Notes under the pieces: model-generated
What the model saw: only the letters and a program-made list of their open reading frames with translations
Told to the model about the DNA's origin: nothing
Databases searched by the model: none
Program-made: the position numbers and the translations under genes
Assembly: GCA_037074705.1 (NCBI GenBank)
Contig: CM073593.1
Location: 108,130,238 to 108,194,237 of the forward strand
DNA length: 64,000 nt
Direction: 5' to 3'
DNA from: Zhengitettix transpicula
Lineage: Eukaryota > Arthropoda > Insecta > Orthoptera > Tetrigidae
Shown here: positions 21,966 through 34,089 of the stretch, one piece after another
Numbering within the stretch: position 1 is the first letter of the stretch
Layout of the letters: the number at the start of each line of letters is the position of its first letter

Positions 21966-23249
21966 TTCTTCGAATGATATACAAAAGATGACTAGAAAAA
22001 CTACAGCAAACGCAAAGCTTGTTAAGACTAATAGGAAATAGGAAACTAATGAGATTAAAGTGAGAGACGGAGGAGGTTATGTTCCAGCAACACTTTATGT
22101 AAAAAAAAGAGAAAAAAACAGGATTTAATGATGAACGAAATAGGTGGAAAAATCAAAAGCCTTTGATTTGGTCGGGTGTCTAAAAGATTCGCCTAGAAGT
22201 GGAACAGGCCATCAATATATCAAACCAACCCGGTTTCGAATAATAAAATGAAATGACTGTTAAAAGTTAAAACATCGTCAGAGACTTGCAATTTCCGCGC
22301 ATTGGATTTTAGATGAGGTGAGGTGGTCGCGACTCTGCTTCAACCCTGTCTACCTCTCACTCTGCGAATACTTACAATAAATATACTGGAATTAAATACT
22401 GCCGCATGAAACGCCCCTTACGAAGGATGCAAGCTTCAGCCACGGAGGAACTTTGGATGTTTCCGGCGAGAGCAAACAGTTACAGTTGCTGTCGGGTTCT
22501 TTTTCCACCCCGTAATTTTTTTTTAATTTTCCCTTTTCCAACTGTGGCTCCAGTGGGGTCGGTGGGTGTATGGGAAGAGGGTCACAGGGCGGGGGGGGGG
22601 GGAAGTGCACACTCTCAGAGACCCAGGGAGAAGCTTTCGCCCCCGCAGAATTGCTCAATTTAGTCCTTGTTTCGTGGAGGCGGCGTTAATGTCGCGAAGG
22701 GTTGTTTGTTGTCGTGCGCGTCCTGTACACTAGAGGGCAAGTTCACCCTTAACCGGAAACGGAATCGTTTTTTGCCCAATGTGGCAGTAAAACAAGAGTA
22801 CAATCGAGCGAGGTGAACTTTGTGGTAAATCTTTCTGTCTAGACCTGCACAAGTACGTGGTTTCTCTCTTAACACCTCAAGCTAAAAATAAGATTCCTTC
22901 CTCATTACGTTTATTGGTTCCGACAGTCAACTTTTGATTTTGTTTAAAAAAAAAGGATATTTCAGACCTAGCAATTAAATACGAAAATTAATTAGTTTGA
23001 AGAATAATTACTCCATTCCTTGTTAACTACATATTTAATTATTTTACAATGTAATATTATACCATACATACGATATAGAGTTAATATATTTTAGCGATCG
23101 GTAATTCATTTTTCTTAAATAAAAACCACCCCTTCCAGGTTTCACTCTGCTGCACGTCACGAATATTCCCAGTTTTTTTTAAAAAAAAATATTTTGTACA
23201 GTATTTTTATTTTTGTGAATTATTTGCAAGTACGTATAGGGCTTGTTTT
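21966..23249. other. Intergenic DNA with a GC-richer patch
   Basis: The 22290-22880 part is GC-richer with a long G run (22590-22600). Frames on both strands overlap and are unrecognisable. The rest is AT-rich. Confidence 0.45.
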
Positions 23250-23808
23250 ATTTGTACAGTAACTGATGTTTTTTTGGTACAGTAACTGATGTTTGGTTTT
23301 TAACCGAACTTCACCAGCCTTTATATTTTATTAGATAAAAAATATGTATACTGTAAAACAACTTTGCTACTTTCATTTGATAAATTTTGTTCTTTTACAG
23401 TATATGAAAATTATTTCAAAGTCGTAATTACTTTTATTTAATTGCATCTTATAACGAAATATATATAAAAGATTATTGGGTTTTAATTCATTTCATAGAT
23501 GATTTTTGGCCAAAATATCGTAGATTGTTATAAATATGAAAATATTACTAATTGAAATAAATTGCTTTGACTGTATTAATCGTTTTTTATTTACAAATTT
23601 GAACCTAACATCGCCAGTCTTGGACATTTAATTAAATTAATGAGTTATACAGTCGTAATTATTAATTATATCCTGATATGATATTTAAAAAATATTATTT
23701 GCATGCAATAATGAAAACATATAAAAGCCTATTTGGTTTTAATTAATTAAACAGATGATTACAGCCGAAAGATCCTTGATTTTATAAATTTGGCAATATT
23801 TTATTTTT
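23250..23808 (+). repeat. AT-rich duplicated block, copy C1
   Basis: Starts with two copies of GTACAGTAACTGATG and TTAACCGAACTTCACCAGC, then continues as 463 bp nearly identical to 25876-26329. Inside, GTCGTAATTA, ATATATAAAAG, ACAGATGATT and GAAATAAATT phrases recur about 230 bp apart, so the block itself is a degenerate tandem. Confidence 0.7.
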
Positions 23809-23921
23809 GTGAATTATTTTCAAGTACGCACAGGGCTTGCATAACTTCAATTAAATTTTTTTCAGACACAAAATAAATAGAATGAAACGGTCGACATATT
23901 CAGAAGTTCAAATTGGACTCA

Positions 23922-23953
23922 ACATTTCATTCCTATTCTTGGAGTCTTCTCAG
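23922..23953 (-). ncRNA. Hammerhead-like motif, decayed
   Basis: Minus strand: CTGAGAA, G, ACTCC..GGAAT, then GAAATGTTG. Core bases and the ACGT box are changed. Lies between the two C blocks. Confidence 0.25.
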
Positions 23954-25599
23954 GTATAAAAATAACTGATTTGCTGTATTTGAGTTAATTTATTTCTATG
24001 GACAGTGTTTTTATTATTTACCAATAATAATTTATTACAATTTTGTCGACCGAAAATGTAACTTTACAGGTTTTAGTTTCGATATCTGTAATTGAAAAAT
24101 TTTTATTGATGTCTTCAATCAATGTTAATCAGTAGCTGTTAATAGTAAATATTTATGATTATTAATTAATCAAATTAAGGACATTTCCAGAGATTCTAAA
24201 ATATTTTATTTACTACTGGAAATTGAAGTTTTGATTTTGGACTGTAATTAATAAATTAATAGGTCATTTTGATGCTATTTTATTATGAAAAAATAGATTT
24301 AAGGTTGAAAAGTTATATAATAGGATTTTTGTAACTGTTTCAATAATTTTGGGTTTTTAGACAATTATGGACTAATTAGTATTGAAGTTCTAAAATTACG
24401 GAGACTGTGTGGGGTGGGGGTTAAACTGAAAAAAATATGTAGCATTTTTAATAACCTTTCGGTACTGTAACAATTTTGGTGTCATATAATGTAAATTATT
24501 TGATTTGAAAATATTTTATAATCACCATTTGATTCCGGTTAACATTTTTGAAGCAGCTAAAGCACATTTAATGTTTTTGCTACCTTCTATTGTTTTATGA
24601 TCAGGAAGGATAAATTGGAACCCATTCGCTTTTATTATCCAAATTGATTCCTTTCCAGCACATCATTTTTTTTTCGTTCTCCTCGACTGTATATTACAAA
24701 CTCTTAAATCGATAATGGTGTGCATTTCATATTTTTTTTGGAAGCTCGTCAGAAGTCAACTCTTTTTTTTGTCCCCTTCATTTATCTGTGTCGATAACGG
24801 ATGAAATATTTTTTTATGTCAGGGATATTTTGTCGCAAAGTGGGCGGGATTTTTTTTTACCTGCTGGTCTCCCATCAGCGGCTTTTGTCGTGAAAATTTT
24901 TCCCTGCTCCCACCACCACCACCAGCACTCACTCACTCACTCACTGGCTGGCTGGCGTCCGTTCTATTTCACGGGAGGTCCATTAGCATTGCTGATTCGT
25001 GGGAGTGGGAGAGGAAGTTTCCACCCCCACCCAGGACACGCCAAATTGTTATCACTGCCGATCCCGCGGGGGTGAGAGAAAAATGCGTATGTTGTGTAGA
25101 GCCACTGCCGAGAGTTCATCTACGTCACTCTTACTTCAGCAACCACCAAGCAGAGAAACTGTAGCCCCTTAACTGCAATCCGTTAAGCTTGTCCTTTTTT
25201 GTGCCAAGATAAAAATTATCGTAAAAATTTAATTGCAGCCCACTATGAAGATTATGTATTATAAATTATTTAATTATCCGGGATTTTTAAAATACAGTAA
25301 TATTTCTAAATCAACTAAATTTGTTTGAGGACTGTAATTGGTATCCTTTTTTTAATGTTTGAACCCATACTTCATCAGTCTTGATGTTTCAATTCAAAAA
25401 ATACTCGAAAATAACCAATTTTAGAATCCCAATTAATATTTTCTTAAATTCATAAGGATATAATAATTATTGGCATCTAATAATGAAGAAAATGTATATA
25501 TATATAAGTCTATGCCGTATGCATTAATTTTATACGTGATTATGACCGAAAGCACCTCAATTTTACAAATATGACAATATTTATAACTGAAAAAAAAAT
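23954..25599. other. AT-rich DNA between duplicated blocks
   Basis: Contains a GC-richer patch at 24880-25080 with CACCACC and CACT repeats (24914-24945). A diverged monomer like those of the C blocks lies at 25300-25590. No reverse transcriptase or other coding frame was found between the direct repeats. Confidence 0.45.
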
Positions 25600-25795
25600 T
25601 TTTTTGTACAGTAACTGATGTTTTTCTGTACAGTAACTGATGTTTTTCTGTACTGTAACTGAAGTGTTTTTTTGTACAGTAACTGAAGTGTTTTTTTTGT
25701 ACAGTGACTGAAGTGATTTTTTTGTACAGTAACTGATGGTTTTATTTGTACAGTAACTGAAGTGTTGTTTTTGTACAGTAACTGATGTGTGGTTT
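25600..25795 (+). repeat. Minisatellite of TGTACAGTAACTGAxG units
   Basis: Eight units of about 22-27 bp share TGTACAGTAACTGA(T/A)G, separated by T-rich spacers of variable length. Two more units sit at 23256-23295 ahead of block C1. TGTACA is a palindrome. Confidence 0.8.
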
Positions 25796-25823
25796 TTAAC
25801 CGAACTTCACCAGCTTTTATTAC

Positions 25824-25881
<58 letters not shown>

Positions 25882-26329
25882 TGTAAAATAACTTTGCTAC
25901 TTTCATGTGATTAATTTTATTCTTTTACAGTATATGAAAATTATTTCAAAGTCGTAATTAGTTATATTTAATTGCATCTTATAACGAAATATATATAAAA
26001 GATTATTGGGTTTTAATTCATTTCACAGATGATTTTTGGCCAAAATATCGTAGATTGTTATAAATATGAAAATATTACTAATTGAAATAAATTGTTTTGA
26101 CTGTATTAATCGTTTTTCATTTATAAATTTGAATCTAACATCGCTAGTCTTGTACTTTTAATTAAATTAATGAGTTATACAGTCGTAATTATTAATTATA
26201 TCCTGATATGATATTTAAAAATTATTATTTGCATCCAATAATTAAAAACATCTAAAAGCCTATTGGGTTTTAATTAATTAAACAGATGATTACCGTCGAA
26301 AGATCCTTGATGTTATAAATTTGGCAATG
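25796..26329 (+). repeat. AT-rich duplicated block, copy C2
   Basis: Preceded by TTAACCGAACTTCACCAGC as in C1 and by a (TA)n run (25828-25880). Bases 25876-26329 align with 23346-23808 almost throughout. Direct orientation and a 2.5-kb offset suggest a segmental duplication or the paired ends of an inserted element. Confidence 0.7.
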
Positions 26330-27312
26330 GTTCTAATTGAAATAAATTGGTTTGAGGACTGAAATCAGTCTGGCTTTTAAAAGCTTTAATAGTAATTTCA
26401 ACAGTATTGGTTGTGTAATTGCGGGAAAAAAAATTTTGGGTAGAAATTTTTAATATTTTTCCTACAAGAAATCTTTACTTGCGAATTTTTCTCTTTGGAA
26501 ATTCACGGTATAGGACAGTAATTTATTTTTCAATTAATAATTTTATCCATTTTACGCTACAAAAATATTTATCCTTCTGTTTTGTACTTTATCTCTTGTT
26601 GTTATTATTTTTATGAATTGTTAGAACAGCTACACGAAGCGTTTCTAAGAATCTGTCTGTTTGTGTAATTTTATATTCGAGATTCCTTGCGGACTCCTGG
26701 CATGTTGTCAAGTGTACTTTGCTTAATTCCTGACCCGAAATGGCGCTTGCTCTTCCTTAATGCCTTTCCACGTAACACGAAACAATTGCTGCTCAACGCA
26801 GTTATTCTTGGAGGGGGGGGGGGGTAAAATCCTTTCGAAAGCACTTGCCTGCGTCACATAATCTCCTTATCTATGACGACGTCCGTACGTACAACAAATT
26901 TTGCAATGTAGGTCACATTTCAGCTTAATGGGCGTCGTTGAGAAGGATTTATCCCTTCACGTGTGTGTGTGTGTGTGTGCGTGTGTGTGTGTGTCTGGAA
27001 ATATTTTGCGAACGTTGCCAAAACGGTTGACTTCCCACACATTTGCATTCTCAGCGCTTGAGATATGTAAAATGAAAAAGAAGACTCAACGGTGAGATTT
27101 AAATGAGCTAAGACCACATATTGTGACCTTTCGGCCCGGCTCCTTTATATTAAAATAGGTTTATAATTAATGGGTTAACACAATTATTTTTTTTATATTC
27201 ATTGAAACGGAAAACATCAGCTGGAACTTCACAGAGTAGAACAAAAAATTCTCTGTCGGTTTCTTTGCAAAATTTTTCTTCGAAAATATTAATCGCTGTA
27301 TTTACTACAGTC
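26330..27312. other. Intergenic DNA, no gene seen
   Basis: AT-rich to 26640, then mixed. A G run lies at 26812-26824 and (TG)n at 26961-26994. No supported gene. Confidence 0.5.
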
Positions 27313-27663
27313 TTGTAACGTTGGTACTTGTTACGTTGGTACTTGTTACGTTGGTACTTGTTACGTTGGTACTTGTTACGTTGGTACTTGTTACGTTGGT
27401 ACTTGTTACGTTGGTACTTGTTACGTTGGTACTTGTTACTTTTGTACTAGTTACGGTTGGTACTTGTTACTTTTGTACTAGTTACGGTTGGTACTTGTTA
27501 GGTTGGTACTTGTTAGGTTGGTACTTGTTAGGTTGGTACTTGTTAGGTTGGTACTTGTTAGGTTGGTACTTGTTCGGTTGGTACTTGTTACGGTTGGTAC
27601 TTGTTACGGTTGGTACTTGTTACGGTTGGTACTTGTTACGGTTGGTACTTGTTAGGTTGGTGC
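27313..27663 (+). repeat. 15-bp minisatellite, about 23 units
   Basis: Head-to-tail units of GTTACGTTGGTACTT, later drifting to GTTAGGTTGGTACTT and GTTACGGTTGGTACTT. Because 15 is divisible by three, one frame stays open and would encode repeated Val-Leu-Val-Thr-Leu and then Leu-Gly-Trp-Tyr-Leu. I regard that frame as a by-product of the period. Single-base insertions in the middle and late units shift the frame. Confidence 0.9.
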
Positions 27664-29273
27664 ATGTCAATAAATTCCTCCACCTACGATAGTTGTTTTT
27701 CATATGAGTGCTGGAAACCTCTTCGGGCAACCTGATCAACCTCTGATGGATCCAGCAAGATCTTCACTGATCTTCTCAACCGGTGTCCATTCCAAAGAGC
27801 TCTTGATAGACTCCTACGTCGACATCCAAGCCCACGGTGTTGCCAATGGGAAACAATTTATTGAAGAAATAATTTTCCGAAGCTTTGTTAAGTTGGTACT
27901 GCTCAGTACATTCCTTATCCTCACTCCACTTCCAATATCCGAATACTCTGATAAATCCTCCACTTTTATTTCTTCATTCTACAAATCTGTAAGTTCTTCA
28001 GTGGTGAAAATCGACCGATCTGATGCTCCATCCAACAGCTGCTATGCGTGATCGCTGTGTCGACGTCACTCTTGCGCCAGACTCGGCGTCAACATCTTTC
28101 TGGAGCACGGCTTTGTTTGTGTCCCAAACCCTTGCGAATGGAAAAAAATTATTAAAGAAACGTTTTACCATTGTTATGTTAATGTTGATAAACTTCTGTA
28201 CCTCACTGTACTTATTAACCGAGAGGAAGTGATCGGAGTAATATCACGGAGCTGTATCGACCCTGCAAGTCATTCTCCAGGGGTAGGTTGGCGGAAGGTT
28301 ATTTCTTTGTTGTCCGTACAAGAAAAGACCTCGTCTCATAAGGGGTTGTGGTGTGGACGGGGGTTGGAAGGGGGTGGAAAGAGCTTTACGAGAGGGGCAA
28401 GACCGCAGTAGTGGCAGCCCTGACCGTAGTTTCCCCCTCAGGAGAGCTTTTAGCGTTAAGTGACTGGAAAAACGCGGACACACGACGAAGACCCATAACA
28501 GATAAGAGACATCTAAGTGAAAGGGCGGAAACTGCGAGTGGCCAGGTCGAGATACGGTCCACGCGGAAACTTCAAAAATAATAACAAACAACTACAACCA
28601 TAAAGTAAATGAGACGAAAAGCGAACCTGTGTAACGGGGAGCGATAAAGAAAAGAGTAGGTCCTCACATCCTTCGTGGGCAATTCTCCTTGGCGGAAATG
28701 GTCCTTCTGATTTATGAAGGGATCAACCAACAGATAAACAAAGTGGGCAACGTCATAATTAAAACCTAATTAATTATTCTAAAGCGGTTTAATATCAGTT
28801 AGGCACACAGGATTTTCAGAGAGTCTGATAGATCAAGCCATGCGGCGTAGTCTTTAAATAACATCTCTGGAGTGAAGACATTCCTGGTCCTAATACCAGG
28901 TTCAATTACCATGAAGACTATTATGAAGGTCACAAATGAATCAAATACAGGGGGAAAAAACTTGTATTTATAATCTTTGGACCACAGATATCACATTGGA
29001 CAGAGATTTTATTCCATGGCGAGGTTTTTCACTGGAAGAAAAAAAGAAAATTCGCACTTGCTGGGGTTAAAGATTGATTTGATTTATTTTATTCCGTCAG
29101 TCCTCGCATGATGAAACAGGATACGTCATTACATGATAATATAATTGTAGCACCCAATAATTTAAATGTAAACAAATAAAAGTTCATATACAAATACTGA
29201 AAACCGAGAACAAATTTCCCTGACCAAATTAAGTAAAATAAATATTAATAACAAAAATAATAATTTTTTAACT
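27664..29273. other. Mixed-composition DNA, possible decayed coding text
   Basis: A 115-codon plus frame (27704-28051) is not recognised. On the minus strand of the same interval short acidic runs such as IKVEDLSEYSDIGSG can be read, but broken by stops and frame changes. A GC-richer patch at 28230-28590 has overlapping frames with no known domain. Possibly an old gene-derived fragment. Confidence 0.25.
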
Positions 29274-29797
29274 TTTTTTAAGGTGTAGACAGGCTACATG
29301 AGGGTAACCCACAAGGTGGCAACTCCCCTCTTATAGCATAGGAAAAGGATTTGAAAGGGGGGATGCGGAAACGTAGAGGAAGGTAGCCAAGGGTTAACTA
29401 GGGCCCCTTGGTTATTGTTTAAGGATCCTCCCCGACAATTCGCCCTAAAGGTAATACAGGGAAAACCCTAGAAAAACCTGCATCAGGTAGGTCGGGAATT
29501 TGATACTTGTCCCACGCCCTTCCGATGGCGGGAGAGGGGTTTGCTGTGGGGACGCAGCTTTCCCCTCGCCTTGGCCAGTTTAGGAGGCAGCCGGCCGACT
29601 ATTCCAATGGGAATAGAGGACAACTCTTACCGTATGCCCAAGGTCTGCGACCCCGGAACATACACCTCTCAAAACAGGTGCCTCGCCATGCGGGAACCTT
29701 AGTTAAAAAAAACCAGGGAGTTGTGAAGGCATCCCCAAAGGTAGCCCACGCCAGAGCTCCCTGGGAAGGTTCACCTGCGAGAGAATCCTCGTGCAGG
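29274..29797 (-). mobile_element. Family A copy A6, near full length
   Basis: T-rich tail, then AGGTGTAGACAGG, the full body and the 5' hairpin side (GAGAATCCTC..GCAGG). The tail phrase and the CCAGGGAGTTGTGAAGGC phrase place it in subfamily II. No clear TSD was found. Confidence 0.8.
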
Positions 29798-31239
29798 CTT
29801 CCTTAATTCTTCAACTATGTTGTAATAAAATATTTGATATGAAGTTTTTGACTGAGGGAGCCGTTTATGTAGGTCAACGAATCTCCCGAAGAACGTCAGG
29901 ATTCAAAACTATGGATTCGTTTCCACACTTTATTTTAATCATCCCCTCCCCCCCTTGTCGTCATATATGGAAAAATAAGTCTGTTTAGTGGCGCTCTTAA
30001 TATCTTAGCGATCCAGAAAACTATTTATTCGACACTTTTCTCTGTCGTTTTCGCATTATTCTTTTAAATGCCAGTTCTTTTCAACCCCCACCCCCAAAAC
30101 AACGTTTCGTTCTTCCGTGATCTCTGGTACGGGGGTTTTTGTGTACAGTCAACGGCGTCATCTTCAGAAAATTACCCCCGTAGAAACGTCTTTGGAGTGT
30201 CCACGTCCAATATAAAATTAATTCATTAGTAAGAAACCATCTTGGATTATAAAATGGCGCCTCAAACTTATAAATATAATAGGATGTGTGTTTGGGTTTT
30301 TTAAAACGCCACCGAGGAGAAATTTCAATCAAACTACTTGCTGCAACACGGTCCTGACGACCCTGTGGTTGGAGAGGGGGTGGGTAAGACGCGACCTCCA
30401 CCCCCGTAGGGGCGGGGGATGGTGTAGAATCTAATGAAGGTTGACCTGATTACATTTATTGGATTTATGACACGGTTAATGCTATTTGATTGATTGCAAA
30501 CTTTTCCTTGGGGGGAGTTTTTTTCTACGGTATTATTTTAATATCTTCAAGTCCACTCCCTCGTCTTGCCTTAAAACTCGCCTCCCAATCTCATTGTCAT
30601 TCCAAAGTCGTTCGTATTTGAAATTTCCCTGGAGACTGAAATAATTTTTTTTTCGCTCGATTACTTCCCTGACTTATAAATATTGATAAGAAATCAACTT
30701 ATTTCCGTCGCGTCGAAGTTCGTTTCCGTCTTATTCGACGCAACTTACCACGCGAATAATTCCCCGGCCTTCCAACTGCTGTGTGCGTGGGGAAGTCAAA
30801 GAGAAGTTGGAGGAACAGCGGGTCCGGGGACTTGCTAAACCCTCCCACACGCATATATTAGCAGGAAGGGAGGAAGCAGCGCGGGGGAGGAACCTCCCAA
30901 GAAAAACCATTACAATTACCACACACGCCGCTGCTGCAGGACCGCCTGTGACGTCACAGACGAGACCATGATATTTTGGGGTTCAATCAGATGATTAGTA
31001 GTGTCACTTCTCCCTATGTTGTTATTGTAATATATTTCATCCCTCCCCCCCCCCTCCTAAACGTTACGTTTACGTGAGGGAAGCAACCCCTTTGTGATAG
31101 GGGATTAAATTCCGTAAGCATTAAAATAAAGCAAGAAAAACATTTTAAAAAATAAGAACGTAAAGTGCGACTTATTTAAATAGTATAGTATTTTATTTTA
31201 AGCAGTTGGTATTCTTCTTGGCAAATAGACCTAAATTTT
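29798..31239. other. Intergenic DNA with a CpG-rich patch
   Basis: The 30690-30970 patch is GC-richer and contains a CRE palindrome at 30949-30956. Frames there overlap on both strands without recognisable domains. TTTTTGACTGAGGGAG (29846-29861) recurs inverted at about 49248 and 49712. Confidence 0.4.
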
Positions 31240-32290
31240 ATTTTAAAAAAAAATTGGTTGTCCATATATTACATAACTGGTTGTCATACACGACGAAATA
31301 CAAAAATTTGGTTAATTTAACAATTTGTTTTGAAGTTGTCCAAATTACTTATTTGAAGATGTTCTAAATTTAGGACGAAACGTTGTCTAATTAACAAAAT
31401 TTAACGAGAAAAAAATCAATTCGTTATTTATCTTTGAAAAGTGGTTAATTTAATATTTATTTTAAAGTTCTCCAAACTATTTTAATGTCATTACCCAGAA
31501 GAGGAATTATTCTTACGACGAAACGTGAATTTGTTCACCAAAAAAAATATTTAATGGGGAAAAAAAAGTTATAACCCATATAACTTTGGCATATCGAATT
31601 ATGAGGGGAAAATTTTTTTTGAGTGGTCCTAATTATTAAATTATCATTACCTGATGAGGTCATAATTTGTAAACGAAACTACGTTTATGTAACGTGATAA
31701 AAAGTTATTTCTCATTCAATTGAAGTTAATATCATATTTATTTTTTGATTTTTCCCTAATTATTTCCTTGTCGTTACCTGACGAGGTCCCCCAAATCTTA
31801 GAGCGAAACGTCGTTCATTTTATAATAGAATTTTAATGTGAAAAAAATTGTTTTCATCAACGTCTTTTGTGGTCGTTAATATTTGTTTCAGAGGGTGTCA
31901 TAATTATTTAATTATCATTACCTGAAGACGAACTAATCTTAGGGCGAAACGTTGCAAATACAAAGATAATTTACGTGAAGAAACGTTTATTTATCTTTTA
32001 AAATAAACATTAAATAGTCCACCATTACTTCTAATTAACAATAAGAACAAAAATAAGTGATAGTACACCATTAATTAGTCATTTAAACTATGCAGTCATA
32101 AATCATTATTATAAAAAATGAATTAATAATTTTTTTGCTTGTATTTGGCTATGTTTCTTATTAATTTTCAGTCAGAACCAAATTTTTCTTTTCTCCTAAT
32201 TATTTTAAGTGGTAGTATTACCTGAATTTTTTTTCCAAATTTTAGTACGAAACATCCGTATATCTTAGAATAAAAATTTTAATGTGTAAA
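31240..32290 (+). repeat. Degenerate satellite with a hammerhead core per unit
   Basis: Hammerhead-like cores on the plus strand start at 31353, 31495, 31651, 31788, 31922 and 32222. Gaps are 142, 156, 137, 134 and 300 bp (two units). Units share CATTACCTGAxGA, a short stem-loop region, GAAACGT, TTTAATGTGAAAAA and GGTxCTAATTATT text. The unit at 31353 keeps a 4-bp stem II (GTTC/GGAC). Other stems are largely decayed. This is the architecture of hammerhead-bearing satellite DNA, in an old, eroded state. Confidence 0.6.
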
Positions 32291-32434
32291 AATTTAATTA
32301 TTATTAATGACTTATAAGGCCATTTGTATCGATTATTTCACTTTAAGAATATCAGATAATTTATCCTTTCAATTATTTATTGGTTAATTGATTAAAGCAA
32401 CGTTGCCAATAGATTCAGAATAACTCAAAATTAT

Positions 32435-32765
32435 TAATTAGTTTTGTTATAATAATGACTCTATAGTTTATATTATTAATTAATTTTGTTATAATAATGA
32501 CTGTATAGTTTATATTATTAATTATTTTTGTTATAATAATGACTTATAGTTTATATTATTAATTATTTTTGTTATAATAATGACTGTATAGTTTATATTA
32601 TTAATTAGTTTTGTTATAGTAATGACTTATAGTTTATATTATTAATTAGTTCTGTTATAATAATGACGGTATAGTTTATATTATTAATTAGTTTTGTTAT
32701 AATAATGACTGTATAGTTTATATTATTAATTAGTTTTGTTATAGTAATGACAATATATTTTACAT
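32435..32765 (+). repeat. 42-bp satellite, eight units
   Basis: ATAATGAC recurs at intervals of 41-42 bp from 32451 to 32743. Each unit is TTGTTATAATAATGAC, a CTGTATAG or TTATAG step, and TTTATATTATTAATTA. Units differ by one or two bases, so the array is young. It immediately follows the hammerhead satellite. Confidence 0.9.
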
Positions 32766-33254
32766 TATTAATTTAAATTATTATTTAATTAATGTCTGTT
32801 TTTGACCTTAATTAATAATTAGATTTCTCATTTTAAAATGGCAACTGATTTAGGATAAACGTCAAATAAATCAGATATCATTCGCGTTGAATATTAAATT
32901 TTGTTGAAGGAAAGATTCAACTTAATTAAAATCAATTAGTCTTATTAAAATTTTCTATTACTGAAATGCAGAAACATTTTTCAGCCTGGAGAATAATTAT
33001 TCTATTAGAATTAAATGTTTTATTCTCGGGGGCTGTTACATCGTACTCGAGTTCGTGTGTCAGGTAAGACTCGTAATCTCTCTGTCTGTGTGTGTGTGTG
33101 TGTGTGTGTCTTCTTTAGCCCCCGCCCGTTCTCACGTCGTCCTGATGAGGTCTTTATCTGTGGCAATTGAGAGTCTCTAAAGCTCCATCTGCCTCTCACA
33201 CTCGCACACAGTCGCCTCCAAACTTTAGCACAAGGTTAGAATTTCGCAATTCCG

Positions 33255-33306
<52 letters not shown>

Positions 33307-33649
33307 CGTGACGATGCATCCACCTGTTCTTGTGTGTGCGTCATTCTGACGTTTCGGCTGCTCGCTGTTATTACGCCAACTCGACTTCTGGTTGGCAGCT
33401 TGTAAATTCGCTTCATCACACCAACCCCCCCATAATCCCAAATCTCAACTCAACACACAAAATGTTACAGCTTTGTTCCGTTACGCTCTTTAATTAAAAT
33501 CGTTTCAGCAATTTCCATAACCTCAAATATAATCCAGCAAGTTGGCAACGCTTTGTGACATCAAAACGTCTCGTGTCGTATTATCATATTCAACGGTAAG
33601 TTTTATTCTCAAATAATTTAAATAAATCAACGACCTTTTCACTCGTCAA
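32766..33649. other. Intergenic DNA with two microsatellites
   Basis: (TG)n at 33087-33109 and (AC)n at 33257-33304. CCTGATGAGGTC at 33141 is a hammerhead 5' half with no matching 3' half. No gene seen. Confidence 0.5.
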
Positions 33650-33960
33650 ATAACAACAACAACCATAAAAAAATACATTTCGTTTTGCGTTCAAAAATTG
33701 AAAGAAAATTTATTTCAATCTGAGACACGGAACCATAAATAAATTAAACTGAAAGATGTGTGTCAAAATTGCTCCAATCACGTTAACACTCAACATTTCA
33801 GTCACACCCCCCGGCCCCCAAAATGTAGATACAAATAGGTCCCGAAACGTGGCGACATTTTTAAATTGAAAATTACTTCATCTGTAATAATTTTATTTAT
33901 ATTATGAATTAAATAAATTAACGAACCTTCTCAGGCATTTTTGAAACGACGTTTAAGGAC
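33650..33960 (+). repeat. Interspersed repeat related to 43670-43950
   Basis: Shares AACACTCAACATTTCAG, CCAAAAT, GGTxCxGAAAC, TTATATTATGAATTAAATAAATTAACGA and other phrases with the later segment, in the same orientation. Contains a decayed hammerhead-like motif (33823-33850) that keeps CGAAACGTGG. Confidence 0.5.
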
Positions 33961-34089
33961 GGTTTTTGTACGAGAAATAATTTGAAAAATTACGCCCAAT
34001 TAAATATACAATTTCTTTAAAATATAAATTATACAAATTGTCACCCTATTATTCTCAGAGACATATTTGAAGACTTTTCAGAAGCACGC

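Noticed and set aside
23250..26329. CRISPR-like array in the repeated TGTACAGTAACTGA units
   Set aside because: Spacers are T-rich filler of variable length, not unique sequences. The genome is eukaryotic and no cas genes are present.
27704..28051. 115-codon plus-strand frame after the 15-bp minisatellite
   Set aside because: No recognisable domain. The opposite strand shows equally protein-like but broken text, so coding direction and status are unclear.
33141..33152. CCTGATGAGGTC as a hammerhead
   Set aside because: No stem II partner and no GAAAC within a reasonable distance.
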